Program-made: the position numbers and the translations under genes | Notes under the pieces: model-generated | The model's input: the letters and a program-made list of their open reading frames with translations, nothing else | The model's database searches: none | What the model was told of the DNA's origin: nothing | Part shown: positions 23,800 to 31,650 of the stretch, in pieces | Layout: the number at the start of each line of letters is the position of its first letter | Numbering within the stretch: the stretch's first letter is position 1 | Assembly: GCA_041749475.1 (NCBI GenBank) | Contig: JBGTBD010000051.1 | Span: forward strand, 1 to 32,920 | Source: JBGTBD01 sp041749475 | GTDB lineage: Bacteria > Pseudomonadota > Alphaproteobacteria > Rickettsiales > UBA998 | Length of the DNA: 32,920 nt | Direction of reading: 5' to 3'

Positions 23800-24486
23800 T
23801 TACCCATACACCCATAACGCAATCAGAAATAACGGCGCGGTGAACATCAGCCCGTCCACGCGGTCCAGCAGTCCGCCATGTCCCGGCAAGAGCGTGCCGC
23901 TATCCTTCACGCCCGCTTTGCGTTTGATGGCGGATTCGAAAATATCGCCTGCCTGCGCAACGATGGCGAGTACGGCGCAAAGGGGAATGATGAACAGCAG
24001 TGAAAAATGGTCGGTGGTCAACTCATGGAAAATCGTGCCGCATAGCGTCGCCGCACTCATCCCGCCGGAAAGTCCTGCCCATGTCTTGTTAGGAGAATAG
24101 CGCGGGCAGAGCTTCGGCCCGCCGACGATGCGCCCGATAAAATACGCGCCGATATCCGTCGCCGAGATAATGATGATAAGTAGCGTGGAAAGCATATAGG
24201 ATTCAACGCCCGTGAACGGGTATAGCCGGAGTGCAATCATCGAAAGACAGGCGGGCATGACGTAGGCGACCCCGGCGATTTGCCATTTCCGTCCGAACCC
24301 GCGCGTCAGCTCGAACCATTCATCCCATAGGATATAACTCGCCGTGGCAACCAGCATAATCCAGACATACCCGCCGAGATACAGCGACGCGCCGACGATG
24401 AGGATGAGAAGGGCTGCCGTCATAGTCCGCTTGCGCAGGTCGGTAAAGCGGGAGGAAGGAGGGGCGCTATTCGCTGCGTCGGCCAT
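23800..24486 (-). CDS. cdsA: Phosphatidate cytidylyltransferase
   Basis: The protein (228 residues from this start) has about six hydrophobic segments and the full CdsA signature SAIKRKAGVKDSGTLLPGHG followed by GLLDRVDGL. It makes CDP-diacylglycerol for phospholipid synthesis in the inner membrane. The ATG at 24486 overlaps the end of uppS by 20 bases; the frame is open to 24561, deep inside uppS, so a longer form is unlikely. A start at 24423 would also keep all membrane segments. Confidence 0.94.
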   Translation of the reverse strand: MADAANSAPPSSRFTDLRKRTMTAALLILIVGASLYLGGYVWIMLVATASYILWDEWFELTRGFGRKWQIAGVAYVMPACLSMIALRLYPFTGVESYMLSTLLIIIISATDIGAYFIGRIVGGPKLCPRYSPNKTWAGLSGGMSAATLCGTIFHELTTDHFSLLFIIPLCAVLAIVAQAGDIFESAIKRKAGVKDSGTLLPGHGGLLDRVDGLMFTAPLFLIALWVYG

Positions 24487-25246
24487 AACGACGCTCGCGA
24501 CGGGTGTATTCGCCGCAGGCTTCGAGCAAATGTTCCTTGCTGAAATCGGGCCATAATACATCGGTGAAATAGAGCTCCGTATAGGCCGATTGCCACAGGA
24601 GGAAATTGCTGAGGCGCTCCTCGCCGCCGGTGCGGATGAGCAGGTCGGGGTCTGGCAGGTCGGAGGTATAGAGATAGCTCGACAGCGTCTGCTCGCTGAT
24701 GTCTTCCGGGTTGATGCTTCCCGCCGCGACCGCGGAGGCGATCTGCCGTACCGCCGCCACCATCTCCTGCCGCGCGCCGTAGCTGAGGCAGATGGAAAGA
24801 TGAAACGCGTCGAACTGCGCGGTGTCTTTTTCCACTTTGGCGATCAGTTTTTGTAAATCTTCCGGCAGGCGGGTGATGTCCCCGATGATGTGCAGGCGGA
24901 TATGGTTCTTGATGAGCGTCTTGACTTCCTGCGTCAGATAGAGCTTCAGCAACCCCATCAAATCGCGCACCTCTTCCTGCGGACGCTCCCAATTCTCTGC
25001 CGAGAAGGCATAAACAGTAAGGTAGCGGATACCCAGTTCACGGCAATGCTCGATGGTCGAGCGCAATATTTCCGCGCCTTGTTTATGCCCGGCCACGCGC
25101 GGCATCATGCGCTGTTTTGCCCAGCGCCCGTTCCCGTCCATGATGACGGCGAGGTGGCGTGGCGCATGCGTGAGCGCGGCTTCCGGCCGGTTGTTATTGG
25201 CCGGGGTCGCCGTCAGGTCAGGAGAGAGGAGTGCGGGGCGCGACAT
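24467..25246 (-). CDS. uppS: Undecaprenyl diphosphate synthase
   Basis: The 259-residue cis-prenyltransferase has the signatures VIMDGNGRWAK, ENWERPQEEV and DLLIRTGGEERLSNFLLWQ, then the acidic ELYF segment. It builds the C55 lipid carrier for peptidoglycan and other wall polymers. The ATG at 25246 has GGTGGA 11 bases upstream; a GTG at 25261 would add five residues. The first ~30 residues are an unconserved Pro/Ala-rich leader. frr ends 21 bases upstream and cdsA overlaps the end, so the cluster is tightly cotranscribed. Confidence 0.96.
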   Translation of the reverse strand: MSRPALLSPDLTATPANNNRPEAALTHAPRHLAVIMDGNGRWAKQRMMPRVAGHKQGAEILRSTIEHCRELGIRYLTVYAFSAENWERPQEEVRDLMGLLKLYLTQEVKTLIKNHIRLHIIGDITRLPEDLQKLIAKVEKDTAQFDAFHLSICLSYGARQEMVAAVRQIASAVAAGSINPEDISEQTLSSYLYTSDLPDPDLLIRTGGEERLSNFLLWQSAYTELYFTDVLWPDFSKEHLLEACGEYTRRERRYGRRSE

Positions 25247-25267
25247 GGGAGGTTTTTCCACCGGACA

Positions 25268-25822
25268 TCAGACCGTCAGGATTTCCTTTTCCTTTGTGGC
25301 AAGCATCTCGTCGATACGCTTGATGAACTCGTCGGTCAGCTTTTGCACGTCGCCTTCCTGCTTCTTCTGCTCATCTTGCGAAATCTTGCCGTCCTTCTCG
25401 TCCTTCTTCAGGGAATCCATCCCGTCCCGGCGGATATTACGGATGGAGATGCGCCCTTGCTCGGCATATTTCCCGGCGACTTTCACCATTTCCTTGCGGC
25501 GGTCTTCTGAAAGTTGAGGCAAGGGAACGCGGATGACCTGACCTTCGGCGGCGGGGTTTAGACCGAGACCCGACTCACGAATCGCTTTTTCCACCGCTTT
25601 TGCGAGGGAGGCATCCCAGACGTTGACGGTGAGCAAACGCGGCTCAGGCGCGCTGACACTCGCCACTTGGTTCATCGCCATCGGCGAGCCATAGGCATCG
25701 ACGCGGATATGGTCAAGCAGGTTCGGCGATGCACGCCCGGTGCGCAGTCCGGTGAATTCGTTTTCCAATGTTTTCATCGCGCCATCCATACGGCGGCGCA
25801 AGTCGGTAAGATCGCTCGACAT
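25268..25822 (-). CDS. frr: Ribosome recycling factor
   Basis: The 184-residue protein matches family length. The start region DLRRRMDGAMKTLENEF and TGRASPNLLD, and the C-terminal helices rich in Lys/Glu (DSLKKDEKDGKISQDEQKK), are typical. RRF with EF-G splits post-termination ribosomes. AAGGAG precedes the ATG by a few bases. A palindromic element lies between it and pyrH. Confidence 0.97.
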   Translation of the reverse strand: MSSDLTDLRRRMDGAMKTLENEFTGLRTGRASPNLLDHIRVDAYGSPMAMNQVASVSAPEPRLLTVNVWDASLAKAVEKAIRESGLGLNPAAEGQVIRVPLPQLSEDRRKEMVKVAGKYAEQGRISIRNIRRDGMDSLKKDEKDGKISQDEQKKQEGDVQKLTDEFIKRIDEMLATKEKEILTV

Positions 25823-25842
25823 TTTTCACTCCTTTTCTTATC

Positions 25843-25938
25843 CGTCATTCCCCGAATTTTGGTTACAAAATTATAGGGGAATCCATTTTGTTCCAACTGG
25901 ATCGCCCTATAGTCGTTTCCACGACTCGAGCGATGACG
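25843..25938. repeat. Intergenic palindromic element, copy 4
   Basis: CGTCATTCCCC at 25843 and CGATGACG ending at 25938 form the outer ends. The left half is a hairpin (ATTTTG against CAAAAT, TTCCCC against GGGGAA) ending in AATCCA; the right half starts TGGATCGCCC and contains AGTCGT against ACGACT. It occupies nearly all of the pyrH-frr gap and would be transcribed inside the operon. Left half is close to copy 3. Confidence 0.8.
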
Positions 25939-25952
25939 ATTAGATTATCAAC

Positions 25953-26678
25953 TTATTCTCCGGTGATGATGGTGTATTTGCCGTCGCCGCAGAGGACGCG
26001 ACCGAACTCACCACGCTCATGGATGGAAAACACTAAAATAGGGATATGATTTTCCCGGGCAAGCGAAATCGCCGATGCGTCGAGGACTTTGAGGTCCCGC
26101 GTCAATACGTCGAGGTAGGAGAGGCGGTCATACCGCTTGGCGGCGCTGTTCTTCTTTGGGTCTTCGGAATAGACGCCGTCTACCTGCGTACCCTTCAGCA
26201 GCGCGTCACACCCCATTTCGCTGGCGCGGAGTGCTGCGGCGGTATCGGTGGTGAAGAACGGGTTACCGGTTCCCGCCGCGAAGATGACCACACGGCCACG
26301 CTCCAGATGGCGCAGTGCCCGGCGGCGGATATAGGGCTCGCACACCTGCATCATGTTGATGGCGGACAGTACGCGCGTATCGACGTTGAGTTTTTCAAGT
26401 GTATTTTGAATGGCCAGCGCATTCAGCACAGTCGCCAGCATGCCCATATAATCGGCGCTGCCGCGCTCCATCCCGCGCGCCGCAGCGGACATGCCGCGAT
26501 AGATATTCCCCCCGCCGACGACGACGGAGACTTGCACGCCCATATCGATCACATCCTTGATATCCGCGGCGATGCGCTCCAGAATTTCATCGTCCTGCCC
26601 ATAAGGCTTGGAACCCATCAACGCCTCGCCGGAGACTTTGATGAGGACGCGATTATAGAGTGGCTTGGATGAGGACAT
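25953..26678 (-). CDS. pyrH: Uridylate kinase
   Basis: The 241-residue amino-acid-kinase-fold protein has VLIKVSGEALMG, VSVVVGGGNIYRG, the FAAGTGNPFFTTDTAAALRA segment and DGVYSEDPK. It phosphorylates UMP to UDP and is the bacterial hexameric type. The ATG at 26678 gives the usual short lead (MSSSKPLYNRV); the ATG at 26711 would add 11 residues. Neither has a strong Shine-Dalgarno sequence. In most relatives pyrH follows tsf closely; here 600 bp separate them. Confidence 0.96.
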   Translation of the reverse strand: MSSSKPLYNRVLIKVSGEALMGSKPYGQDDEILERIAADIKDVIDMGVQVSVVVGGGNIYRGMSAAARGMERGSADYMGMLATVLNALAIQNTLEKLNVDTRVLSAINMMQVCEPYIRRRALRHLERGRVVIFAAGTGNPFFTTDTAAALRASEMGCDALLKGTQVDGVYSEDPKKNSAAKRYDRLSYLDVLTRDLKVLDASAISLARENHIPILVFSIHERGEFGRVLCGDGKYTIITGE

Positions 26679-26782
26679 GGGTGTGGTCGTTTTCTTGAGG
26701 GATGCTGTCATGGGCCATTTGTAGCCGAACTGGCCTAAATTGCAACAACCACGCGTGGAAAATATATCATGGAATGGAGTGT

Positions 26783-26829
26783 GGAAACGGCAAGGGGGAA
26801 TGTGGTTGATTCCGACCCTTGCCGTTTCC
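26783..26829 (-). other. Strong hairpin downstream of the small reading frame
   Basis: The arm 26783-26796 (GGAAACGGCAAGGG) is a perfect reverse complement of 26816-26829. The inner bases GGAAT (26797-26801) pair with ATTCC (26809-26813) after a two-base bulge, leaving a seven-base loop. It starts ten bases downstream of the stop of the 62-codon frame on the minus strand. Neither strand has a T-run after it, so it is either a Rho-assisted or atypical terminator, or an mRNA-stabilising structure before pyrH. Confidence 0.65.
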
Positions 26830-26838
26830 TGTGCGTCA

Positions 26839-27027
26839 CTACATCCTTATGAAATGTGATGACAATAGCTTTGGCATCCGCGGATCGAGAAGATATAGCC
26901 ACGAGGGAACACCTGAATCGCGAGTTGCTCGCTTTAAGTTGTTCCCGCTGTCCCGAAGTACTAATTGAAGTCCCCTTTTGAGGTTTCTGAGCTTAGTGCG
27001 TGGTGCGCGTCGATGTAGGTTGGTCAT
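26839..27027 (-). CDS. Possible small basic protein, unknown
   Basis: The frame encodes 62 residues beginning MTNLHRRAPRTKLRNLKRGL, rich in Arg and Lys, with RDSG occurring twice (RDSGNNLKRATRDSG). The ATG at 27027 has GGAG eight bases upstream, a proper ribosome-binding site; the longer frame from 27057 lacks one. A candidate promoter lies upstream at 27162-27191 and a strong hairpin follows the stop. I recognise no family, and a chance frame within an RNA gene is an alternative. Besides this frame, the 26679-27279 interval holds the hairpin, promoter and tsf terminator described separately; the rest shows nothing. Confidence 0.4.
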   Translation of the reverse strand: MTNLHRRAPRTKLRNLKRGLQLVLRDSGNNLKRATRDSGVPSWLYLLDPRMPKLLSSHFIRM

Positions 27028-27161
27028 CGTACGAACTCCAGGAAAAGACCTTTTCATGGGTCAGGGGGATAGAACACTACAAGTTGCCTTGGAGTGGTCC
27101 CTAGCTTGCTGAACAAAAAACAGGGTGTTTTGAGGTCAGGCAAGAGAGGTAACTGGGTTAT

Positions 27162-27191
27162 ATTATAAATAAAAATTAATAAATCCAGCAA
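27162..27191 (-). promoter_or_regulatory. Candidate promoter for the small frame and possibly pyrH
   Basis: On the minus strand TTGCTG (27191-27186), an 18-base AT-rich spacer, and a perfect TATAAT (27167-27162). The -35 matches only three of six bases. It lies just downstream of the tsf terminator, where a new promoter would be needed. The predicted leader to the ATG at 27027 is about 130 bases. Confidence 0.5.
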
Positions 27192-27225
27192 TGTAATATG
27201 AAACTTTGATTACAGCGCTATACAT

Positions 27226-27262
27226 AAAGAAAAAGCCCTGCCACACAGGGTGACAGGGCTTT
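27226..27262 (-). terminator. Intrinsic terminator of tsf
   Basis: On the minus strand AAAGCCCTG (27262-27254) pairs perfectly with CAGGGCTTT (27240-27232), followed by a T-rich tract (TTTTTCTTT). It begins 18 bases after the tsf stop and is the clearest intrinsic terminator in the window. Confidence 0.85.
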
Positions 27263-27279
27263 GAATAAATAGAAAAACC

Positions 27280-28209
27280 TTACGCAGCAGCGCCAGCGGC
27301 GGCGGCTACTTCGGCGGCGAAATCGGAGGATTCCTTTTCGATGCCTTCGCCGAGCTGGTAGCGCTCATAAGCGACTAGTTCGACCGGTGCGCCAACGTCT
27401 TTCGCGGAGGCTTCAACGAAATCGCTGATGCGCGTCTTGCCGTCGATGACGAAGAGCTGGTCGAGAAGGACGACTTCTTCGTAATATTTACGGATACGGC
27501 CTTCGACCATCTTGTCGATCACTTCGGCGGGCTTGCCGGAAGCGGCGGCCTGTTCTTTCAACACGTCGCGTTCGCGGTCGAGCTTGGAGGAATCGACACC
27601 GTCACGGGTCAATGCTTCCGGGCGCGCAGCGGCGATATGCATCGCGATCTGTTTGCCGACTTCGAGCAGTTTCTCCACGTTGCCTTCGGATTTCAGCGCC
27701 ACGAGAACGCCGATCTTGCCGAGTCCAGTGGTGACCGCATTATGGATATAGCTGCAGACGATGCCTTTATCGACCGAGAGCGTCACGCCACGGCGGAGGT
27801 TCATATTTTCGCCGATGGTGGCCACGGCGGAGGTGATGGTATCGCCGATTTTAGCGCCGTTCACTTCCGTATTCTTGATGGTCTCTACATCGTTCGAGCC
27901 AGCGGTAAGGGCCGCTTGCACGGTATCCTTCGCCAGTTGCTGGAACTGTTCGTTGCGGGCGACAAAATCCGTCTCCGCGTTCAACTCGATCATCGCGCCT
28001 TTATTGCCGGATACGGCAACGGCGATGAGACCTTCAGCCGCAGTACGTCCAGCCTTCTTCGCAGCGGAAGCGAGGCCTTTCTTACGCAGCCAGTCAACGG
28101 CAGCTTCGATATCGCCCGCGACTTCGACGAGGGCTTTCTTGCAGTCCATCATGCCCGCGCCGGTTTTTTCGCGCAGGTCTTTAATGAGGGATGAGGTGAT
28201 TTCAGTCAT
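27280..28209 (-). CDS. tsf: Translation elongation factor Ts
   Basis: The 309-residue protein begins with the UBA-like domain (LIKDLREKTGAGMMDCKKAL) and contains TDFVARNEQF, the EF-Tu contact motif. It is the guanine nucleotide exchange factor for EF-Tu. AAGGAG precedes the ATG, rpsB ends 50 bp upstream, and an intrinsic terminator follows, so rpsB-tsf is one transcription unit. Confidence 0.98.
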   Translation of the reverse strand: MTEITSSLIKDLREKTGAGMMDCKKALVEVAGDIEAAVDWLRKKGLASAAKKAGRTAAEGLIAVAVSGNKGAMIELNAETDFVARNEQFQQLAKDTVQAALTAGSNDVETIKNTEVNGAKIGDTITSAVATIGENMNLRRGVTLSVDKGIVCSYIHNAVTTGLGKIGVLVALKSEGNVEKLLEVGKQIAMHIAAARPEALTRDGVDSSKLDRERDVLKEQAAASGKPAEVIDKMVEGRIRKYYEEVVLLDQLFVIDGKTRISDFVEASAKDVGAPVELVAYERYQLGEGIEKESSDFAAEVAAAAGAAA

Positions 28210-28259
28210 GGTTTTTCTCCTTAATATGTCCGTTTATATAGTGCTCTCGGAAGAGATTA

Positions 28260-29153
28260 CTATGCAGCCGTGTCGGTTTCTGGGGTTCCCAACGGCTTCT
28301 CGTTCTTACGGCCGGAAGCTTTTTTGCCTGATTCGGCGCGGGCGGCTTTCTTGGTGGTGCTGACCACTTTCTTGTCGCCTTTGCTCGGCTCATCGCCTTT
28401 CACTTCTTCCAGAAATTCCGCTTCGGGAGCGGCAGATGCGCCGAGATCAGCGCCGCTGTTCACGCCACGACGCTCAGCGCCCTTGCGTACTGCACCTGCA
28501 ATGAGGTCACAATAAAGCTGAATCGCGCGGGTCGCGTCATCGTTGCCCGGAACTGGGAAGGTGATGCCTTCAATCTTCGCATTGGTATCGACCACGGCGA
28601 TGATGGGGATGTTCAGCTTCACCGCTTCCATTACGGCCAAGTCTTCCTTGTTGGTGTCGATGATGAAGATGATATCCGGCAAGCGGCCCATATCCTTGAT
28701 CCCGCCGAGGGATTTTTCCAGTTTTTCGCACTGGCGGGAGATTTCAAGGCGCTCTTTCTTGGTGAGGCCGATATTCTCTTCCGCGAGTTTCGCTTCGAAT
28801 TCTTTCAGGCGGCGAATGGAGGTGGTGATGGTTTTCCAGTTGGTCAGAAGACCGCCGAGCCAACGCATATTGATGTAGTACATGCCGCAATCACGGGCGC
28901 TTTGCGCCACGATGTCGCTGGCCTGACGCTTTGTGCCGACGAAGAGGACGCGGCCACCGCCGGCGACGATTTCTTCAACCGCGTTCAGCGCGCGGTGCAG
29001 CATCGGGACGGTCTTGCCGAGGTCGATGATGTGGGTGTCGTTCCTGACGCCGTAAATATACGGAGCCATTTGCGGGTTCCAACGTTTGGTTTTATGTCCG
29101 AAGTGAACGCCAGCCTCGATGAGTTGGCGCATGCTAAATGCTTGAGAAGCCAT
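28260..29153 (-). CDS. rpsB: Small ribosomal subunit protein S2
   Basis: The 297-residue protein starts MASQAFSMRQLIEAGVHFGH, with GGAAAGGG seven bases upstream; the frame is open further back to 29207 but without a ribosome-binding site. Conserved S2 segments include KTKRWNPQMAPYIYG and IPIIAVVDTNA. Compared with E. coli S2 (241 residues) it has a ~55-residue Lys/Ala/Glu-rich C-terminal extension, as is frequent in Alphaproteobacteria. S2 sits on the back of the 30S subunit near the platform. Confidence 0.98.
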   Translation of the reverse strand: MASQAFSMRQLIEAGVHFGHKTKRWNPQMAPYIYGVRNDTHIIDLGKTVPMLHRALNAVEEIVAGGGRVLFVGTKRQASDIVAQSARDCGMYYINMRWLGGLLTNWKTITTSIRRLKEFEAKLAEENIGLTKKERLEISRQCEKLEKSLGGIKDMGRLPDIIFIIDTNKEDLAVMEAVKLNIPIIAVVDTNAKIEGITFPVPGNDDATRAIQLYCDLIAGAVRKGAERRGVNSGADLGASAAPEAEFLEEVKGDEPSKGDKKVVSTTKKAARAESGKKASGRKNEKPLGTPETDTAA

Positions 29154-29187
29154 AATAATACCCTTTCCGGTTATGCCTCCACGGGAT

Positions 29188-29236
29188 GGGGTCAGAACAC
29201 CTGACACCGAAAAGCCACCCGTGTGTGAATTACCCC
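29188..29236 (-). promoter_or_regulatory. Possible structured leader of rpsB mRNA
   Basis: On the minus strand GGGGT (29236-29232) can pair with ACCCC (29192-29188), enclosing a smaller hairpin GTCAG-GTGTT-CTGAC (29205-29191) that competes for the last bases. S2 is known to repress its own mRNA in several bacteria through the rpsB leader; a similar role here is inference from position only. Confidence 0.3.
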
Positions 29237-29258
29237 TAGCTCATGCTGAGGGAGGCTC

Positions 29259-29287
29259 CATATATCGCCGAAACGACGGAATGGCAA
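29259..29287 (-). promoter_or_regulatory. Predicted sigma-70 promoter of rpsB
   Basis: On the minus strand TTGCCA (29287-29282), a 17-base spacer, and TATATG (29264-29259). The -35 matches five of six consensus bases and the -10 four. The predicted transcript start near 29252 gives a leader of about 100 bases. Confidence 0.6.
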
Positions 29288-29339
29288 GGGTTTTTTAGCT
29301 GGATGCGATGGAAAACCGCCAGTAAACAGTCCGTTCGTC

Positions 29340-30536
29340 CTAAAACTGGTCCGCGGCGTTGATTTTCTGGACTTCTTCGGTTTTAACAACGCGGCTGAGC
29401 AGCTCTTTCTCGTGGATGGCAAGGCGGATGTGGGAGGGGTTGTCCGATTCGCCGAGTGCCGTCTCTTCCGTGATGATGCCCGCCCGGTAATGATCAAGCA
29501 ATGACTGGTCGAAGCTCTGCATCCCCCGGTCGCGGGATTTCTCCATGACTTCCTTCATCTCCTTGATCTTGCCTTCGGTGATAAGGGCGGTGATGAGGCC
29601 TTCATTCAACATCACTTCGATAGCGAGGATACGCTTGGAATGAATCGTCTGCACCAACCGTTGCGACAGGATACCGCGCAGGTTCAGCGACAGGTTGAGA
29701 CGGATCTGGGTGTGTTTTTCCTCGGGGAAAAAGTTGATGATGCGCTCGATGGCCTGATTCGCGTTACTGGCATGCAGCGTCGCGAGGCAGAGATGCCCCG
29801 TCTCGGCGAAATTGATGGCATGCTCCATCGTTTCCCGGTCGCGTATCTCCCCGATAAGGATGACGTCCGGATGCTGGCGCAGCGCGTTCTTCAACGCCAT
29901 CGCGTAGGAATAGGTGTCAATACCCACATCCCGCTGGGAGACAATGCAGCTCTTGTGTGTATGCACGAACTCGATCGGATCTTCGATGGTGATGATATGG
30001 CCGGAGGAATTCTCGTTGCGGTGACCGATCATCGCGGCAAGCGAGGTCGATTTCCCGCAGCCCGTCTGCCCGACGACGAGGACAAGTCCGCGCCGCTTCA
30101 TCACCAGCGATTTATAGACGTCCGGTAACTTCAACTCGTCGATGGTGGGGATGTTGGTCTGGATACGGCGGATGACCATGCCGTGATGGTTCTGCTGCCG
30201 GAACGCGTTGATACGGAACCGCGCGCCCCCTTCCCAAGTAATGGAACTATTCAACTCCATCGTGGCATAGAATTCTTCCATCTGGTCGTCCGTCAGCAGC
30301 TGCTTCATGAGCGTTTCGATATCCTCATCAGTCAGCTTGTGCCGCCCAAAGAAGAAGATTTTATCCTCGACGCGGATGCTGGGCGGGCAACCGAAGGTAA
30401 TATAGATATCCGAGGCTTTTTGATGCAGGGAAGCGTGGAGCAACTCGTCCATCACGGGCACGTAGCTCCCGCCATCTTCCTCGTCGGAAGCGAAAATAAG
30501 CCGTTCGGCGTCTTCAGAAGGAATTAGACTTGGCAC
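29340..30536 (-). CDS. pilU: PilT/PilU family type IV pilus ATPase
   Basis: The 398-residue protein has an N-terminal PilT-N domain (ASLHQKASDIYITFGCPPSIRV), Walker A GQTGCGKST, the Asp box ITIEDPIEFVH, Walker B VILIGEIRDRE and the His box HLCLATLHASN. It is a hexameric pilus retraction ATPase. The start was set at a GTG (30536) because AGGAG lies nine bases upstream; it lies inside the 3' end of pilT, giving a 23-base overlap. The C-terminal sequence and second place in a pilT-pilU pair suggest PilU, but the assignment between the two paralogues is by context. Confidence 0.9.
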   Translation of the reverse strand: MPSLIPSEDAERLIFASDEEDGGSYVPVMDELLHASLHQKASDIYITFGCPPSIRVEDKIFFFGRHKLTDEDIETLMKQLLTDDQMEEFYATMELNSSITWEGGARFRINAFRQQNHHGMVIRRIQTNIPTIDELKLPDVYKSLVMKRRGLVLVVGQTGCGKSTSLAAMIGHRNENSSGHIITIEDPIEFVHTHKSCIVSQRDVGIDTYSYAMALKNALRQHPDVILIGEIRDRETMEHAINFAETGHLCLATLHASNANQAIERIINFFPEEKHTQIRLNLSLNLRGILSQRLVQTIHSKRILAIEVMLNEGLITALITEGKIKEMKEVMEKSRDRGMQSFDQSLLDHYRAGIITEETALGESDNPSHIRLAIHEKELLSRVVKTEEVQKINAADQF

Positions 30537-31611
30537 TTTGCTGCGCTCCTGCGCTCTTATCTGCTGTTTCGTCCCCGTCGCCCACGGTGGCGAGCGATTC
30601 ACGCACCGTCGCTTCGGATACCGCGCCTTGCGCCATGAGGGTGTAGAGCGCATCTTTCATCGTCTGCATCCCCAGCTTCTGACCCATCTGGATGAGGGAG
30701 TGCAGCTGCGGCACTTTCCCTTCACGGATCAGGTTACGGACGGCCGGTGTGCCAAGCATGATTTCATGCGCCGCGACGCGCCCATGCCCGTCCGCACGCT
30801 TGACCAGCGTTTGCGAGATGATGGCCTGAATGGAAACCGAAAGCATCGCGCGGATCATCGGCTTGTCGTTAGCGGGGAACACGTCGATGACGCGGTCAAT
30901 GGTTTTTGGGGCCGTATTGGTGTGCAGTGTTCCCATCACCAAATGCCCGGTCTCAGCCGCCGTCATGGCGAGCTGGATGGTCTCAAGGTCGCGCATCTCG
31001 CCGACGAGGATGACGTCGGGGTCTTCCCGTAAGCAGCTTTTGAGCGCGCGTGCGAATGACTTCGTGCTGGGGCCGACCTCACGCTGGTTGATCAGCGATT
31101 TCTTCGATTTATGCACGAATTCCACAGGGTCTTCGATGGTGATGATATGCTTGGCGGAAGTCGTGTTGATATAATCGACGATGGCCGCGAGCGTGGTCGA
31201 TTTCCCGCTCCCCGTCGGCCCAGTGACGAGGATGAGGCCTTTATGTAACTTGGTCAAATCCTTGAAGATGGCGGGGCATTTAAGCTCATCCAGCGAGATG
31301 ATGGTGGTGGGGATCGTCCGGAACACAGCCGCCGGCCCCCAGATGGTGGTGAAGGCGTTCACACGGAAGCGCATCTCTTCCCCGAACGCGACGGAGAAAT
31401 CCAGTTCCAGCTCGCGCTCGTAATCGCTGCGCTGCTGCTCGGTCATGATAGAATAGAGCATATGCTTGATGTCGTCGCTCTTGAGGATCAGGCTCTCATT
31501 GACCGGGAGCATATCGCCGTGGATACGGATGATAGGCGGATTCCCGGTCGAAAGGTGAAGGTCGGATGCCTTCTGCTGCTTGGTATAGACCAGGAGGTCG
31601 GTGATTTCCAT
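30514..31611 (-). CDS. pilT: Type IV pilus twitching motility ATPase PilT
   Basis: The 365-residue protein shows ASDLHLSTGNPPIIRI at the N-terminus, Walker A GPTGSGKST, ITIEDPVEFVH, Walker B VILVGEMRD and the His box HLVMGTLHTNTAPKTIDRVID, which is close to classical PilT. It powers retraction of the pilus. The last ~25 residues are a Ser/Ala/Gln-rich tail whose coding sequence carries the ribosome-binding site of the downstream paralogue. A small hairpin (AGCCC-CACGC-GGGCT, 31621-31635) lies just before the start and no clear Shine-Dalgarno is seen. Confidence 0.95.
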   Translation of the reverse strand: MEITDLLVYTKQQKASDLHLSTGNPPIIRIHGDMLPVNESLILKSDDIKHMLYSIMTEQQRSDYERELELDFSVAFGEEMRFRVNAFTTIWGPAAVFRTIPTTIISLDELKCPAIFKDLTKLHKGLILVTGPTGSGKSTTLAAIVDYINTTSAKHIITIEDPVEFVHKSKKSLINQREVGPSTKSFARALKSCLREDPDVILVGEMRDLETIQLAMTAAETGHLVMGTLHTNTAPKTIDRVIDVFPANDKPMIRAMLSVSIQAIISQTLVKRADGHGRVAAHEIMLGTPAVRNLIREGKVPQLHSLIQMGQKLGMQTMKDALYTLMAQGAVSEATVRESLATVGDGDETADKSAGAQQSAKSNSF

Positions 31612-31650
31612 AATGCCCGTAAGCCCGCGTGGGGCTAAAAAAGTTCGTAA

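Noticed and set aside
25740..25943. 67-codon plus-strand frame over the frr start and palindromic element
   Set aside because: It overlaps the firm frr start antisense and reads through a repeat; no ribosome-binding site.
31621..31635. Hairpin AGCCC-CACGC-GGGCT as a terminator before pilT
   Set aside because: On the minus strand the T-run precedes the stem, and on the plus strand A follows it, so it does not fit an intrinsic terminator on either strand.
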